Assembly: GCF_004348675.1 (NCBI RefSeq)
Contig: NZ_SMKN01000009.1
Location: 19,208-83,207, forward strand
Source of the DNA: Micromonospora sp. KC606
GTDB taxonomy: Bacteria; Actinomycetota; Actinomycetes; Mycobacteriales; Micromonosporaceae
Length of the DNA: 64,000 bases
Direction: 5' to 3'
In this document: piece after piece, positions 34,214-44,202 of the stretch
How the letters are laid out: every line of letters starts with the position of its first letter
Position numbering within the stretch: position 1 is the stretch's first letter
Made by a program: the position numbers and the translations under genes
Notes under the pieces: generated by a model
Database searches by the model: none
What the model was told of the DNA's origin: nothing
Seen by the model: the letters and a program-made list of their open reading frames with translations, nothing else

Positions 34214-35437
34214 ATGACCAAAACACGTCTCGGGAGCCGGCTGCTCGCGCTCGCCCCGTTGGTCGCCCTGACCGCCGCGCTGGCCCCGGCGGGCAACGCG
34301 TCCGCCGCCGTGGGGACGATCCGCCACGCCGGCAGCGCCGATGCCGTGCCGGGCAGTTTCATCGTCGTGCTCCGTGACGAGCTGGTGCGCCCGACGCCCG
34401 GGGTGAGCGCCCCCGCCGAGGTCGCCCGGGTGGTGGACCGGCTGCGGGTCCGTCACGGCGGGACCGTCGGCAGCGTCTATCGCCACACCGTAACCGGGTT
34501 CGAGGTTCGCATGCCGGAGCAGGCAGCCCGCCGCCTCGCCGCCGACCCGGCGGTGGCGTTCGTCGAGCAGAACCGGACGACACCCCTCATCGGTTCCGGC
34601 GTGCAACTCAACCCGCCCTCCTGGGGGCTGGACCGGATCGACCAGCGCAGCCTTCCGCTGGACGGCCGGTACGCCTATCCGAACACCGCGCACAACGTGC
34701 ACGCCTACATCATCGACACCGGTATCCGGAGCACACACACCGACTTCGGTGGCCGCGCGGGGGGCGGAGCCGACCTGGTCGACGGCGCGCTGCCGGCCGA
34801 CGACTGCAACGGCCACGGCACGCACCTCGCGGGGACCGTCGGAGGAACCCGGTACGGGGTCGCCAAGGAGGTCCGGCTCCATCCGGTACGGGTGCTCAAC
34901 TGCTCCGGCAGCGGCAGCTACGCGACGGTGATCGCCGGGGTGGACTGGGTCACCGGGAACGGTGTCCGGCCGGCGGTGGCGCTCCTGGCGCTCGGTGGCG
35001 CGGCCAGTTCGGCCCTGGACGCCGCGGTGACCCGTTCGATCTCCTCGGGCATCACCTATGCGGTGGCGGCGGGCAGCTCGGGTGGCAGCGCCTGCAACTA
35101 CTCGCCGGCGCGGGTGCCGGCTGCGCTCACCGTCGCGGGCACCACGTCGTCCGACGGCCGGATGCCGAGCGGCAACTACGGCAGCTGTCTGGACATCTAC
35201 GCCCCGGGGGCGAACATCTCGTCCACCTGGCACACCGGCGACGCCGCGGTCACCACCATCAGCGGCAGCTCGATGGCCGCCGCGCACGTCGCCGGATGCG
35301 CCGCGCTCGCCCTCTCGGCGAATCCGACCTGGGCCCCGGCCCAGGTCGCCAGCTATCTGACCAGCCGGGCGACGGCCGGCGCAGTCGGCGGAGTCGTCGC
35401 CGGCACGCCGAACCGTCTCCTCTACTGCGGCGCCTGA
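34214..35437 (+). CDS. S8 protease paralogue with altered oxyanion hole
   Basis: 407-aa tandem paralogue of the preceding protease with the same layout: signal peptide, I9 propeptide, S8 domain. Asp168 (IIDTGI), His201 (GHGTHLAGT) and Ser353 remain, but the nucleophile motif is GSSMAAAH rather than GTSMAAPH, the substrate-binding strand reads LLALGG rather than MSLGG, and the oxyanion-hole Asn is replaced by Ser288 ([12 protein letters not shown]). The ATG at 34214 follows GAGGAGAAAC. In subtilisins loss of this Asn greatly slows catalysis, so this copy may be weakly active or have become a binding or decoy protein; that is inference. Confidence 0.93.
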   Translation: MTKTRLGSRLLALAPLVALTAALAPAGNASAAVGTIRHAGSADAVPGSFIVVLRDELVRPTPGVSAPAEVARVVDRLRVRHGGTVGSVYRHTVTGFEVRMPEQAARRLAADPAVAFVEQNRTTPLIGSGVQLNPPSWGLDRIDQRSLPLDGRYAYPNTAHNVHAYIIDTGIRSTHTDFGGRAGGGADLVDGALPADDCNGHGTHLAGTVGGTRYGVAKEVRLHPVRVLNCSGSGSYATVIAGVDWVTGNGVRPAVALLALGGAASSALDAAVTRSISSGITYAVAAGSSGGSACNYSPARVPAALTVAGTTSSDGRMPSGNYGSCLDIYAPGANISSTWHTGDAAVTTISGSSMAAAHVAGCAALALSANPTWAPAQVASYLTSRATAGAVGGVVAGTPNRLLYCGA

Positions 35438-35664
35438 GCCGTCCTCGCCCTGTCGAGGCGACGCAGGGTGGGGCGTCGCGGGCGGGATCGACGTCGTTTG
35501 CGGCATGGTCGGGTGTCGGGTGGCTGGGATAGCGCCATCTGGCGCAAGTGGCGTGCGCCCCGCCACCCGGCGTCGCCCGCCGGCACCGGACGGCGCCGCA
35601 CGCACCAGGCAAACCGTGAACCAGGCGTCCCACCCGTCGTGAGGACGCCTGGTTCACAGGGTGG

Positions 35665-35904
35665 TCAGTGCACTTCGACGCCGTACCAGGCGAGGCCCTC
35701 GTTGAGTGGCTGCACGTACGTGCGGCAGTCCTCCGGGATCCCGCCGGAGACGAGGCCGAGCGCTGCGTCGCCGTGGAAGACCGAGCCGCCGCTGTCGCCA
35801 CCGGCCGCGCAGAAGCTCGTGTAGTCCAGCCCGGTCACCCGACCCTCGACATAGATGGCCGTGGTGTTCTTGGCGAGCACCTCGCCGCAGCGAGAGAGAT
35901 GTGC
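35665..35904 (-). pseudogene. C-terminal fragment of a streptogrisin-like S1 protease
   Basis: About 80 codons, bounded upstream by an in-frame TGA at 35905-35907. They read RCGEVLAKNTTAIYVEG, then FCAAGGDSGGSVF (catalytic Ser motif GDSGG), then YVQPLNEGLAWYG: the last third of an alpha-lytic/streptogrisin protease. Signal peptide, pro-region, His and Asp are missing. A decayed remnant at the left edge of the pseudogene cluster. Confidence 0.8.
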
Positions 35905-36065
35905 TCACGTACTGCCTTCCGGAGCAGTGTCAGGGCGTCTCACGCTAGGACCTTGTGATCATCGATGCAGAGAACAGAGAATGGCATCGACGTGAACCAT
36001 CCGGACCCGCAGTCGCACGGGCCCAGACGGCAGTTCAGGCAGCCCGCTGTCGGCGCTCGAAAGCG

Positions 36066-36464
36066 TCAGGGCCTGGCGGCGAAGATGTCGACCAGGCTGG
36101 TGAAGCTGTCTCCACCGCGCCCCGCTGCCTCGCCGCGCCGGAAGATCTCCAGCACGGCCTGCGGCAGTGCGGGGTCGATCCCGGAGTCCCGCGTGGTGTG
36201 CACGACGTGCTCGATGCTGGCCACCCCCATGGCGAGCCGGTCGACGTCGCCGGGGTGTTCGGCAGCGTCGATTCGGTCGGTGTAGAACTCCAGGAAGTAC
36301 CGTAGATCGAGCGCGGATGTGGCGTAGGGCAGCAGTTCCTCGGCGGTGATGCCGTTGGCCCGGGCAACCGCGAGGGCGTGTAGCCAGCTCAGCATGCTGG
36401 TCCAGAACATGTCCATGTTGAGCTGGTAGTAGAGCGCGGCCAAGCCCGGGTCGTCGCCCCGGTA
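36066..36464 (-). pseudogene. C-terminal fragment of an imine reductase-like NADPH oxidoreductase
   Basis: The frame reads GDDPGLAALYYQLNMDMFWTS to the C-terminus SFTSLVDIFAARP and matches the helical C-terminal domain of imine reductase/6-phosphogluconate-dehydrogenase-like oxidoreductases. The Rossmann NADPH-binding half is missing. The recognisable part ends at about 36464, directly against the truncated TetR gene on the other strand. Confidence 0.75.
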
Positions 36465-36466
36465 GT

Positions 36467-37018
36467 CGCACCACCTCCCGGCTGATGCAACGGCAGGGCT
36501 ACGACGGCACCGGGATCAAACAGATCTCCAAGGAGGCAGGGGCTACCCTCGGGTCGGTCTACCACTTCTTTCCCGGCGGCAAGCAGGAGCTGGCGGTCGA
36601 GGCGATCCGGCACGGTGACCGGGAGTTCGCCGAGTTTCTGACCCGAATGCTGGCCGGCGCGGACGATCCGGCCGAGGCGATCGAGGCGTGCGCCCGCACC
36701 CTCGGCCAGGACCTGCGCCGCTCGGACTGGGTCGACGGCTGCCCGGTCACCGCCACCGCGCTCGGCACGGCCACCCGGGCGCCCGAGATCCAGCATGCCG
36801 CCGCCGAGGCCTTCGCGCGCTGGCGGGGCCTGGTGGATGCGAAGCTTCGTGCGGCGGGCTTCGCCCACGCCGACGCTCGGGACCTGGCCCACACGGTGAT
36901 CAGCACACTGGAGGGAGCCGAGCTGGCTGCCCAGGTCTCTCAAAGCGAGACACCGCTACGGCTGGCCGGGACGCATCTCGCCCGACTGATCCGTCTCTAC
37001 CGGAAGGCCACGCCCTGA
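36467..37018 (+). pseudogene. TetR-type regulator truncated at its 5' end
   Basis: From TTSRLMQRQGYDGTGIKQIS the frame follows a TetR regulator (helix-turn-helix ISKEAGATLGSVYHFF, C-terminal domain WVDGCPVTATAL and ARLIRLYRK). The first helix and any usual start region are missing; only an internal ATG at 36485 remains, which would give 177 aa with an incomplete DNA-binding domain. It is probably inactive, though translation from 36485 cannot be excluded. Confidence 0.7.
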
Positions 37019-37160
37019 CCGCGGACGCGATACCGCGCCTCGGCCGCTCACTCAGAGTCCTCGAACCGGCTGGAAGGTCACCTGCGGAACCATCCGCTAC
37101 GCGGCGGCCTTCGGTGTCTGGCCTACAACACCTCCGTCAGGTGCGGGGCCGGCCGGGTCG

Positions 37161-37514
37161 CCGGAGCAGACGGACTGGCCACAGATCGCGGCACTGCACC
37201 TGTGGCTGCAACGGCTCCAACCGACCGCCCCGGTACGGCTGAGCCGGGTCGTCGCGGTCGCCAAAGCCCACGGGCCGGACCGAGGGCTGGCGCTGCTCGA
37301 CGACCGCAACCGCCGCTACCGCCTGGACCAGGAACCACTGACCCGGCAACGCGGACGCGCCGTCCGTGCTCACCTACTCCAGATGACCGGCGACACGACC
37401 GGCGCGGCAGTGCTGTACCGGGAAGCAGCCAGCCTGACCAACGACCAGGTCGAACAGCGGTACCTGCTCGGTCAAGCCCACCGTCACCAGCACGAGCGCC
37501 AGGTCGGACACTGA
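37161..37514 (+). pseudogene. C-terminal fragment of an ECF-type sigma factor (DUF6596 region)
   Basis: The frame reads TDWPQIAALHLWLQRLQP, then VRLSRVVAVAKAHGPDRGLALLD and a tail with YREAASLTNDQVEQRYLL. This is the TPR-like C-terminal half (DUF6596) of SigJ-like extracytoplasmic sigma factors. The sigma-2 and sigma-4 DNA-binding regions are absent. No start codon or ribosome-binding site. Confidence 0.7.
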
Positions 37515-37721
37515 CTCCTCCCACCGGACGTTGGCTCTCGTGACCGCCCACGTCCAGATGCCTGATGACCAGGACGTTCGGAGCGAGGAGCGCCGCGAGC
37601 ACCTCGGCTGGCCGCCGGTTCGATCAGGATTCGAGAAGCGCCAGAGGGCTGGTCGGCCCTAGCCTTCCTTTCAGATGGCCGGCACCACGCCGAGCCTTGA
37701 GGGTCGAAAGGCAGCCTGGAT

Positions 37722-38171
37722 ATGCCCGCGAAGAGTCCCACGAACGAGTCCGACGGCTTCAGCGCCGAGGAGCGTGCCGCGATGAAGGAGCGCGCCGCCG
37801 AGCTGCGCGCCGAGGGCAAGAAGGGCGCCAAAAAAGCCGAAGGACTTGAGGCGGTCCTCGACCGGATCGCGCAGATGGCGCCGGAGGACCGTGCGCTCGC
37901 CGAACGCGTACATGCGACGGTGACCGCTACCGCCCCGGAGCTGTTGGCAAAGACCTGGTACGGGATGCCCGCATACGCGAACGCGGACGGCAAGATCATT
38001 CTCTTCTTCCAGGATTCGGGCAAGTTCAACTACCGATACTCGACCCTGGGCTTCCAGGAAACCGCCAACCTCGATGACGGGGACATGTGGCCGGTGTCGT
38101 ACGCGCTCCAGAAGTGGAGCCCCATGGTAGAGCAAAAGGTCGTCGAGCTGGTGACGGCTGCGCTCTCCTGA
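37722..38171 (+). CDS. DUF1801/YdhG-like protein
   Basis: 149 aa. A charged N-terminal segment (FSAEERAAMKERAAELRAEGKKG) precedes a YdhG/DUF1801 domain: MAPEDRALAERVHATVTATAPELLAKTWYGMPAYANADGKIILFFQDS. Members of this frataxin-like fold family have been described as iron-chaperone-like, but function here is unknown. The frame, start and length are intact, which sets it apart from its decayed neighbours. Confidence 0.88.
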   Translation: MPAKSPTNESDGFSAEERAAMKERAAELRAEGKKGAKKAEGLEAVLDRIAQMAPEDRALAERVHATVTATAPELLAKTWYGMPAYANADGKIILFFQDSGKFNYRYSTLGFQETANLDDGDMWPVSYALQKWSPMVEQKVVELVTAALS

Positions 38172-38220
38172 CCGTTGCCGCAACCAGGCGCGGCGCTGAC
38201 AAAGCACGTCTCCATCTGCC

Positions 38221-38418
38221 ATGCACCGAGCCCTCGTCCACATCGATGGACGGGGGCCCGGCACGTCAGGTGCCGGCCGCCCGCTCGGCGGCCTGTCCCG
38301 TCAGGGCCCGGGAGCGGAGGCGACCAGCCGCCGCCTGCTGGAGTTGGCGGCTCCGCTCCCCGAACGTCCCCGCGTGCTCGACCTCGGGTGCGGCACCGGA
38401 CCCGCCGCGCTGAGGTAG
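38221..38418 (+). pseudogene. Truncated SAM-dependent methyltransferase
   Basis: 65 codons ending shortly after the class I methyltransferase motif I (PRVLDLGCGTGPAAL). The rest of the Rossmann fold is absent and the sequence runs into unrelated DNA. N-terminal remnant only. Confidence 0.6.
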
Positions 38419-38464
38419 GCGCCGGCTGACCGGGCACGACCCGCCGTCGGCAGAGCGGGGCCGG

Positions 38465-38740
38465 TCAGCCGGTCAGGTCGATCCGCCAGTCGTTGGAGCG
38501 CATCAGGTGCACGGGCAGGATCGCCCGGCCCAGTTCGTAGACCCGCTGGTCGTGCCACCCGCGTCCGAGTAGCCGACGCTGCCCACCTTGGCACCGTCGG
38601 GCAGCACCACGGCGTTCATGCGGCCGTTGCCGGTGTCGCCGAAGCGCACGTAGCGCTCGTGGCGAGCGACCACCTGCTCGTCGGTCATTCGTCCCCGTAC
38701 CTCCCGGAAGCATTCAAGCAGCACCACCGGCACCTCTGAA
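38465..38740 (-). pseudogene. Frameshifted GNAT acetyltransferase fragment
   Basis: One frame reads GRMTDEQVVARHERYVRFGD to GAKVGSVGYSD, and a second frame picks up at WHDQRVYELGRAILP. Joined, they look like the middle of a GNAT N-acetyltransferase. The acetyl-CoA-binding loop (Q/RxxGxG/A) and C-terminus are missing. At least one frameshift near 38560. Confidence 0.6.
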
Positions 38741-38846
38741 CGGCAACACGCGAACGTCTGGCGGGGTCGCCAGATCTGCTCTAGCGGACCGGCAGCCCCC
38801 TTCTCGCGCCTGACGGGTGGCGCCGGAGCGGCCGGGATGAGAAACC

Positions 38847-39398
38847 ATGAGCACACTGCGGCTAGCCGTGATCATCGGCAGCACCCGCGAGGGGCGGGCG
38901 GGTGACCGGCTCGCCCACTGGTTCGTTGACCACGCGAGGCGGCACGCCGGCGGGTGGTCACCGTGGTTGACCTCGCCGACTTCGGCTTCCCCGCCGGCTA
39001 ACCCGCCGAGCCGAGCGCGGCGACGCGGTCATTCGCCGGCGTGACGGGCCGGGCGAAGCGTTCATCCTGGTCACCCGGAGGGCAACCACAGCTTCCCGGC
39101 CTCGTTGAAACAGGCGATTGACTACCCGTACGACGAGTTGCAGGCCAAGCCGGTCGGTTTCGTGTCGAACGGCTGCGGTTACATCGGCCCGCACGCGGTC
39201 GACCAACTCCGCACGGTCTTCACGCGCCGCACGCCGTCACGATCCGGGACGTCGTCGGGTTGAACCTGCGCTGCGACGAGCCGGCACCGCCGGCTACCGA
39301 CCAGCTCCGCGAGGCCGCCCACGCCCTGCTCGACCAGCTCCGCTGGTGGGGCCTGGCACTGCGCGGCGGCCACGCGGCGTGCCCGCACGTCTCCTGAC
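38847..39398 (+). pseudogene. NADPH-dependent FMN reductase with several frameshifts
   Basis: Starts well at the ATG at 38847 (STLRLAVIIGSTREGRAGDRLAHWF, the flavodoxin-like FMN site). It then switches frame at about 38955 (VVTVVDLADFGFPAG, stop), again before [30 protein letters not shown], and again near 39220 ([11 protein letters not shown]). The final [11 protein letters not shown] and stop at 39398 match the normal end of the family. A full-length gene inactivated by small indels. Confidence 0.8.
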
Positions 39399-39423
39399 AG
39401 TTACCCATAGAGAGGTAGGGACC

Positions 39424-40440
39424 ATGAGTAGACGCAACACCGGCCTGGCCATCGAGGCGGAGGGCCTGACCCGCTCGTTCGGGGCCACCCGCGCGCTCGC
39501 CGGCGTGGACCTCCAGGTCCCCGCCGGCACCGTCTACGGGCTGCTCGGCCCGAACGGCGCCGGCAAGACCACGACGGTACGGGTGCTGGCGACGCTGCTG
39601 CGCCCCGATGGCGGCCGGGCCCGGGTCTTCGGGCACGACGTCGTGACCGAAGCCGACGCCGCCCGGGCGCGGGTCAGCCTCACCGGCCAGTACGCCTCAA
39701 TCGACGAGGACCTGACCGGGCTGGAGAACCTGGTGCTCCTCGGTCGCCTGCTCGGGTATCGGAAGCCGGCCTCCCGGGAGCGCGCGCAGCACCTGCTCAC
39801 CGCGTTCGGGCTGACCGAGGCGGCCGACCGTCAGGTGAAGAGATACTCCGGTGGCATGCGGCGGCGCATCGACATCGCGGCGAGCATCCTCAACACCCCG
39901 GACCTGCTCTTCCTCGACGAGCCGACGACCGGCCTGGACCCGCGCAGCCGCAGCCAGGTGTGGGAGATCGTCCGCGCGGTCGTGGCGCACGGCACCACGG
40001 TGCTGCTGACCACGCAGTATCTGGAGGAGGCCGACCAGCTCGCCGGCCGGATCGCGGTGGTCGACCACGGCAAGGTGATCGCGGAGGGCACGCCGGGTGA
40101 GCTGAAGTCGTCGGTCGGCTCCGGCACCGTCCACCTGCGGCTGCGCGACCCGGGTCAGCGGCCCGAGGCCGAGCGGCTCCTGCGCACGGCGCTCGCCGGT
40201 TCCGTGCAGCTGGAACCCGACCCGGTGGCACTGACCGCGCGGGTCGGCGGGCACGGCAGCGACCTGGACGCCAGCAAGCAGGCCGCCCGCGCACTCCGTG
40301 ACCTGGCCCGCGCCGGCATCGTCGTGGACAACTTCGCCCTCGGCCAGCCGAGCCTGGACGAGGTCTTCCTGGCCCTGACCGACCACCCCGCCGTGCCGAC
40401 CGAAGCCGAGCGGGACGAGCAGCTGGAGGCAGCCCGATGA
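39424..40440 (+). CDS. DrrA-like ABC transporter ATP-binding protein
   Basis: 338-aa ATPase of the daunorubicin-resistance (DrrA) type. Walker A GPNGAGKT, signature YSGGMRRR, Walker [13 protein letters not shown], and the C-terminal extension ([19 protein letters not shown]) typical of drug-export ATPases. The ATG at 39424 has AGGTAGGGA just upstream. The permease gene overlaps its stop by 4 nt. Probably a multidrug or metabolite exporter; no biosynthetic genes adjoin it. Confidence 0.95.
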   Translation: MSRRNTGLAIEAEGLTRSFGATRALAGVDLQVPAGTVYGLLGPNGAGKTTTVRVLATLLRPDGGRARVFGHDVVTEADAARARVSLTGQYASIDEDLTGLENLVLLGRLLGYRKPASRERAQHLLTAFGLTEAADRQVKRYSGGMRRRIDIAASILNTPDLLFLDEPTTGLDPRSRSQVWEIVRAVVAHGTTVLLTTQYLEEADQLAGRIAVVDHGKVIAEGTPGELKSSVGSGTVHLRLRDPGQRPEAERLLRTALAGSVQLEPDPVALTARVGGHGSDLDASKQAARALRDLARAGIVVDNFALGQPSLDEVFLALTDHPAVPTEAERDEQLEAAR

Positions 40441-41291
40441 GCAACGAAACCACCACCACCGGGCCGGCCCCGACGATCTACGTACCGTCCATGGCGGCGC
40501 TGTCGACCGTCCTGGCACACGGTGCCCGGCCACGCCGGCCGAGCCCGCTGTCGGCGTCGCTGACGTTCGGCTGGCGCGCCCTGCTGAAAGTCAAGCACGT
40601 GCCGGAGCAGCTGGTCGACGTGACGGCGTTCCCGATCATCATGGTGCTGATGTTCACCTACCTGTTCGGTGGGGCCCTGGCCGACAGCCCGCGGGACTAC
40701 CTGCAGTTCTTCCTGCCCGGCATCATGGTCACCAGCGTCGTGATGATCACCATGTACACCGGCGTCGGGCTCAACACCGACATCGAGAAGGGCGTCTTCG
40801 ACCGGTTCCGGACGCTGCCGCTCTGGCGGCCGGCCGCCCTGGTCGGCATGATCTTCGGCGACGTGCTGCGCTACGTGCTGGCCGCCGTGGTCATCCTCGG
40901 CGTCGGACTGGCGCTGGGGTTCCGCCCCGGCGGCGGGCTACTCGGCGTGTTGGGCGGCATCGGTCTGCTGGTCGTCTTCTCGTTCGCGTTCTCCTGGGTG
41001 TGGACGTTCTTCGGTTTGGTCCTGCGCAGCGAGAAATCGGTGATGGGGGTCAGCATGATGGTGCTGTTCCCGCTCACCTTCCTGAGCAACGTCTTCGTCG
41101 ATCCGGCCACCATGCCCGGCTGGCTGCAGGCGTTCGTGAAGGTCAACCCGATCACCCAGTTGGTGGCCTCGGTGCGGGCGGTGATGTCGGGGACGTCGGA
41201 CGCGTCGAGCACGATGTGGGCGCTGGTGTGGAGCGCCGGGTTGACGGTCGTCTTCGGCATCCTGACCATGTATCGCTACAACCGCCGCTGA
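40437..41291 (+). CDS. DrrB-like ABC-2 permease
   Basis: 284 aa with about six membrane segments, of the ABC-2/DrrB family ([60 protein letters not shown]). ATG-A overlap with the ATPase gene indicates coupled translation of one exporter. Confidence 0.95.
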   Translation: MSNETTTTGPAPTIYVPSMAALSTVLAHGARPRRPSPLSASLTFGWRALLKVKHVPEQLVDVTAFPIIMVLMFTYLFGGALADSPRDYLQFFLPGIMVTSVVMITMYTGVGLNTDIEKGVFDRFRTLPLWRPAALVGMIFGDVLRYVLAAVVILGVGLALGFRPGGGLLGVLGGIGLLVVFSFAFSWVWTFFGLVLRSEKSVMGVSMMVLFPLTFLSNVFVDPATMPGWLQAFVKVNPITQLVASVRAVMSGTSDASSTMWALVWSAGLTVVFGILTMYRYNRR

Positions 41292-41718
41292 CCTTCCTCG
41301 CCAAGCGGGCGTCGTCACCACCGTGGTGGCCCGGCATCCGCGCCGCCGGCATCGACCTGTACGAGGTCGTCCTCATCCTGCCAAAGGAGCAGCTACGCTC
41401 CCGGATCGACGCCGACCAGGTGGAGACGAACGCCCGACGATGGCGACATGACCATGTAGCCCAGGCCCTGGCACTCTCGCCGGCCTGGACGACGTGTCCC
41501 TGATAGACGCCTCCCCGAGTCCTGATCAGGTGGCAGACGCCGTGGTATCGCATGTTCGGTGAGGTGCCGGCCAGCCGGGCCGATCAGCAGTACGGACGGG
41601 CCGGCCCCGCACCGGTTGCCGAATGCGTTCGCGGCCCCACGCCCGCACCTCCGTCTGTGCCGGTCGCACTTCCCCGCCCCGCTGGCCGAGAGCTCACTCG
41701 GCGTCGTGTTGTGGTGGC
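41292..41718. other. Intergenic region without recognisable gene
   Basis: About 430 bp between the convergent exporter and galactanase genes. Short open frames exist on both strands but none resembles a known family or has a good start. Confidence 0.5.
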
Positions 41719-41755
41719 CCCCGTGGGGCGGGCGCTTGCCCCACGCCCCACGGGG
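41719..41755 (-). terminator. Terminator of the GH53 gene
   Basis: CCCCGTGGGGCG (41719-41730) and CGCCCCACGGGG (41744-41755) give 12 perfect base pairs, 10 nt beyond the stop codon of the leftward galactanase gene. Confidence 0.7.
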
Positions 41756-41765
41756 ACCCGCCGGG

Positions 41766-43400
41766 CTATTCGCCGAACACCGCCATCGCGGGCAGCGGCC
41801 GGCTGTTGAAGTCGAACAGCGCCTGGTTCTCCCAGGCGTTGCCGAGTGACGGGTTCGTCGGGTCCCATCCGCTGCCAGGGACCGCGGTCCATGCCGGCTC
41901 CCAGTAGAAGTAGCCGAGGCCCCGACCGTTGGGGACGCGGGCGACCGCTCGGGCAACCGCCCGGAAGGCGTCCGTCTGGCCCTGCGCCGTGGCCGGGTAG
42001 CCCGCGCGCTCCACATGAACGGCCTCGAAGATGTTGCCGGTGCCGTCCTTGTCGGCCAGCGTGAAGCCGTAGGCGGTCTCGACGACCACGATGTCCTTGT
42101 TGTAGCGGCTGGCGAGGTCGTTCATGTTGGACTGCAGCGCCGACACGGAGCCGTGCCAGTAGGTGTAGTGGGACAGGCCGATGACGTCGAACGGCACGCC
42201 CCGGGACACGGCCTGGTCGAACCATCTGCGGTGCGCGGCGTTGTCGGCGCCCTCGGCCAGGTGCAGCATGATCCGGGTCGAGCCGTCCACCGCCTTGGCG
42301 GCGCTGACCCCCGCCTTGAGCAGTTCGGCGAGATTCGCCCAGTTGCTGGTGCTGCCGTCGGGGTGCAGCATTCCGGGGTTGATCTCGTTGCCGATCTGCA
42401 CCATGTCGGCGGTGGTGCCCTGCGACTTGAGCCCGTTGAGCACGTCGTACGTGTGGTCGTACACCGCTTGGCGCAGCCGGCTGAAGTTGTAGCTCCTCCA
42501 CGCCGCCGGCTTGATCTGCTTGCCCGGGTCGGCCCACGAGTCGGAGTAGTGGAAGCAGATCATCAGGCCCATGCCCTGGGCCTTGACCCGTCGGGCAATC
42601 TCCAGCACCCGAGCCTTGTTGTTGTAGCCGTCGGCTGGGTTGACCCAGACCTTGAGTCGCGCCCAGTTCATCCCGCTACCGCGCAGGATCTGCAGCGCGT
42701 CGGCGCGGGCGCCGCTGCTGGTGTAGTAGACGGCGCCGTTGTCCTCGTTCTTCTTCAAACTGGACACGTCGCCGCCACGGATGCGCAGCGTGCCGGACGG
42801 TGGCGAGGCCGTGGCGGACGGCGAGGTGGTGGGTGTGACCCCGCCGACGGGAAGGAGCTGCCATTGCTGGTTGGTGCCACCGTTGTCGGTGTACTGGGAG
42901 ATGCGGCCGCCGTCGGCGGTGGAGCGTTCCCACACGTCCAGGGCCTTGCCGCTGTGGCGATTGATGAGTTTGACGTACCCACTGTCGGTGTCGACGACCC
43001 GGAATTGTTGGTTGGTGCCGTTGTTGTCGGCCCATTGGACGATGTTGGCGCCGTCGGCGGTGGACCGCCCCTCGACGTCGATGACCTTGCCGCTGTGCCG
43101 AGCCCGAATCCTGTAGTAGCCGCCGCCGGCGTCGACAAACTGGAACTGCTGGTGGGACTGGTCGGCTCGGGCCCACTGCTGGACGGCTGCGCCGTCGGCG
43201 GTGGACTGGCCGGCGATGCTGATGGCCTTGCCGCTGTGCCTGGAGACGATCTGGTAGAAGGCGTTGGGGTCGATCGTCGCGGCACTCGCCGTCTGCGACA
43301 TGACGATGGAGGCGCCGAGGGCCAACACGGCGGCCGCCGCCACGGCGACGAGTCTGCGGCCGCGACGCCGTGCCGACCAGGGCAGAGCGAAACGTTTCAT
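41766..43400 (-). CDS. Secreted endo-beta-1,4-galactanase (GH53) with ricin-type lectin domain
   Basis: 544 aa. Signal peptide (LVAVAAAAVLALGASIVM, cleavage near ASA), then a CBM13/ricin B trefoil (three repeats with RHSGK and QQF/QQW, about residues 45-190), a Ser/Thr/Pro linker, and a GH53 catalytic domain (about 200-544: IRGGDVSSLKKNEDNGAVYY; acid/base Glu in QIGNEINPGML; nucleophile Glu in VVETAYGF; GYFYWEPAW). Family activity is cleavage of beta-1,4-galactan, the side chain of pectic rhamnogalacturonan I. ATG at 43400. A sugar importer and other pectin enzymes lie to the right. Confidence 0.95.
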   Translation of the reverse strand: MKRFALPWSARRRGRRLVAVAAAAVLALGASIVMSQTASAATIDPNAFYQIVSRHSGKAISIAGQSTADGAAVQQWARADQSHQQFQFVDAGGGYYRIRARHSGKVIDVEGRSTADGANIVQWADNNGTNQQFRVVDTDSGYVKLINRHSGKALDVWERSTADGGRISQYTDNGGTNQQWQLLPVGGVTPTTSPSATASPPSGTLRIRGGDVSSLKKNEDNGAVYYTSSGARADALQILRGSGMNWARLKVWVNPADGYNNKARVLEIARRVKAQGMGLMICFHYSDSWADPGKQIKPAAWRSYNFSRLRQAVYDHTYDVLNGLKSQGTTADMVQIGNEINPGMLHPDGSTSNWANLAELLKAGVSAAKAVDGSTRIMLHLAEGADNAAHRRWFDQAVSRGVPFDVIGLSHYTYWHGSVSALQSNMNDLASRYNKDIVVVETAYGFTLADKDGTGNIFEAVHVERAGYPATAQGQTDAFRAVARAVARVPNGRGLGYFYWEPAWTAVPGSGWDPTNPSLGNAWENQALFDFNSRPLPAMAVFGE

Positions 43401-43591
43401 CGACAGTCTCTTTCGTTTGTGGCTGGTTTGCCGGGTCCGCCGTTCCGGCTGCCGGTCGCGGGGAGCCGGCGCGCCAGCATCCGGGGCAAGGCGGCCTCAG
43501 CGCCGCCCGCGAGGTAGTCGCGGTCGGGCGACCGCAGCGGCGGTCGCCGTCGAGCGGCCTGCTGCTCGCCTCGGTGTGCCTGCTCAGCAGC

Positions 43592-43605
43592 CATGCAAAC
43601 GCTCC
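43592..43605. promoter_or_regulatory. Possible degenerate LacI-family operator upstream of GH53
   Basis: On the minus strand this reads TGGGAGCGTTTGCA. The first half matches the TGGGAGCG half-site of CebR/CelR-type operators; the second half is degenerate. Located about 190 bp upstream of the galactanase start. Confidence 0.25.
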
Positions 43606-44202
43606 CATTCACATGTATCAAATAGTGTCACCACCAGGAACCCGGCTGTCAATCGACAGATCCCTACGCCTTCAGCCCTCGACCAGCAGCGCGAGGCGTG
43701 GATGCTGACTCGCGTACAACGGCGACCGCTCGTCCCGTGGGAGCCATGGTCGCGCGAGTTCGCCACCGAGCAGATCGGTAAGCGCAGCCACCCCCTGGGC
43801 ATCACCGGGCCGATTCCGCTATGGGTTGGTGGGGGAGCACGAGGGCGATGGCGTCGGCGATGGCGTTCTGTCGCCGGCCGACGAGACGCTGCCTCGGGGA
43901 AGGTGGGCTGACTCTCCACCCGTTCGTGTCGGGGCGCGGGTTTGGTCCCGCAAGGCGAGGACTACCGGGTCGCGTCGGCGACCCGGTAGTCCTCGCTACG
44001 GGTGTCGTCCTGCCCTCAGTACAGGCAGTACTGTCGGTCGTCGGCAGTGAAGACCACCGGGCCGATCACTGACCGGGATGTTGGCCGCAACGGTTGAGCG
44101 GTCCTTCCAACGCGCGTCGCGGAACGGCCCGGCGGGCGAATCAGCCACCGCGACGCCGCGTTGCCACTGAACCGCGGCCGCTTGGACCGGATCATACGAG
44201 CA
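43606..44202. other. Intergenic region with long hairpin, no gene recognised
   Basis: About 600 bp between the sugar-transport operon and the galactanase promoter. A leftward stretch at 43640-43800 (ALTDLLGGELARPWLPRDE) is open for a while but is not recognised. The main structure is the hairpin at 43955-43996. Confidence 0.5.
43955..43996. terminator. 19-bp perfect palindromic hairpin
   Basis: The left arm (43955-43973, starting GCGAGGACTACC) is exactly complementary to the right arm (43978-43996) with a 4-nt loop GTCG. It lies 207 bp beyond the last gene of the leftward sugar ABC operon. There is no T-run. Terminator is the simplest reading. Confidence 0.6.

Noticed and set aside
43640..43910. 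Possible gene fragment on the minus strand (ALTDLLGGELARPW...)
   Set aside because: Short, interrupted, no start, not matched to any family I know.
43955..43996. tRNA or insertion-sequence end
   Set aside because: A perfect two-arm hairpin without cloverleaf features; no transposase or matching second end nearby.
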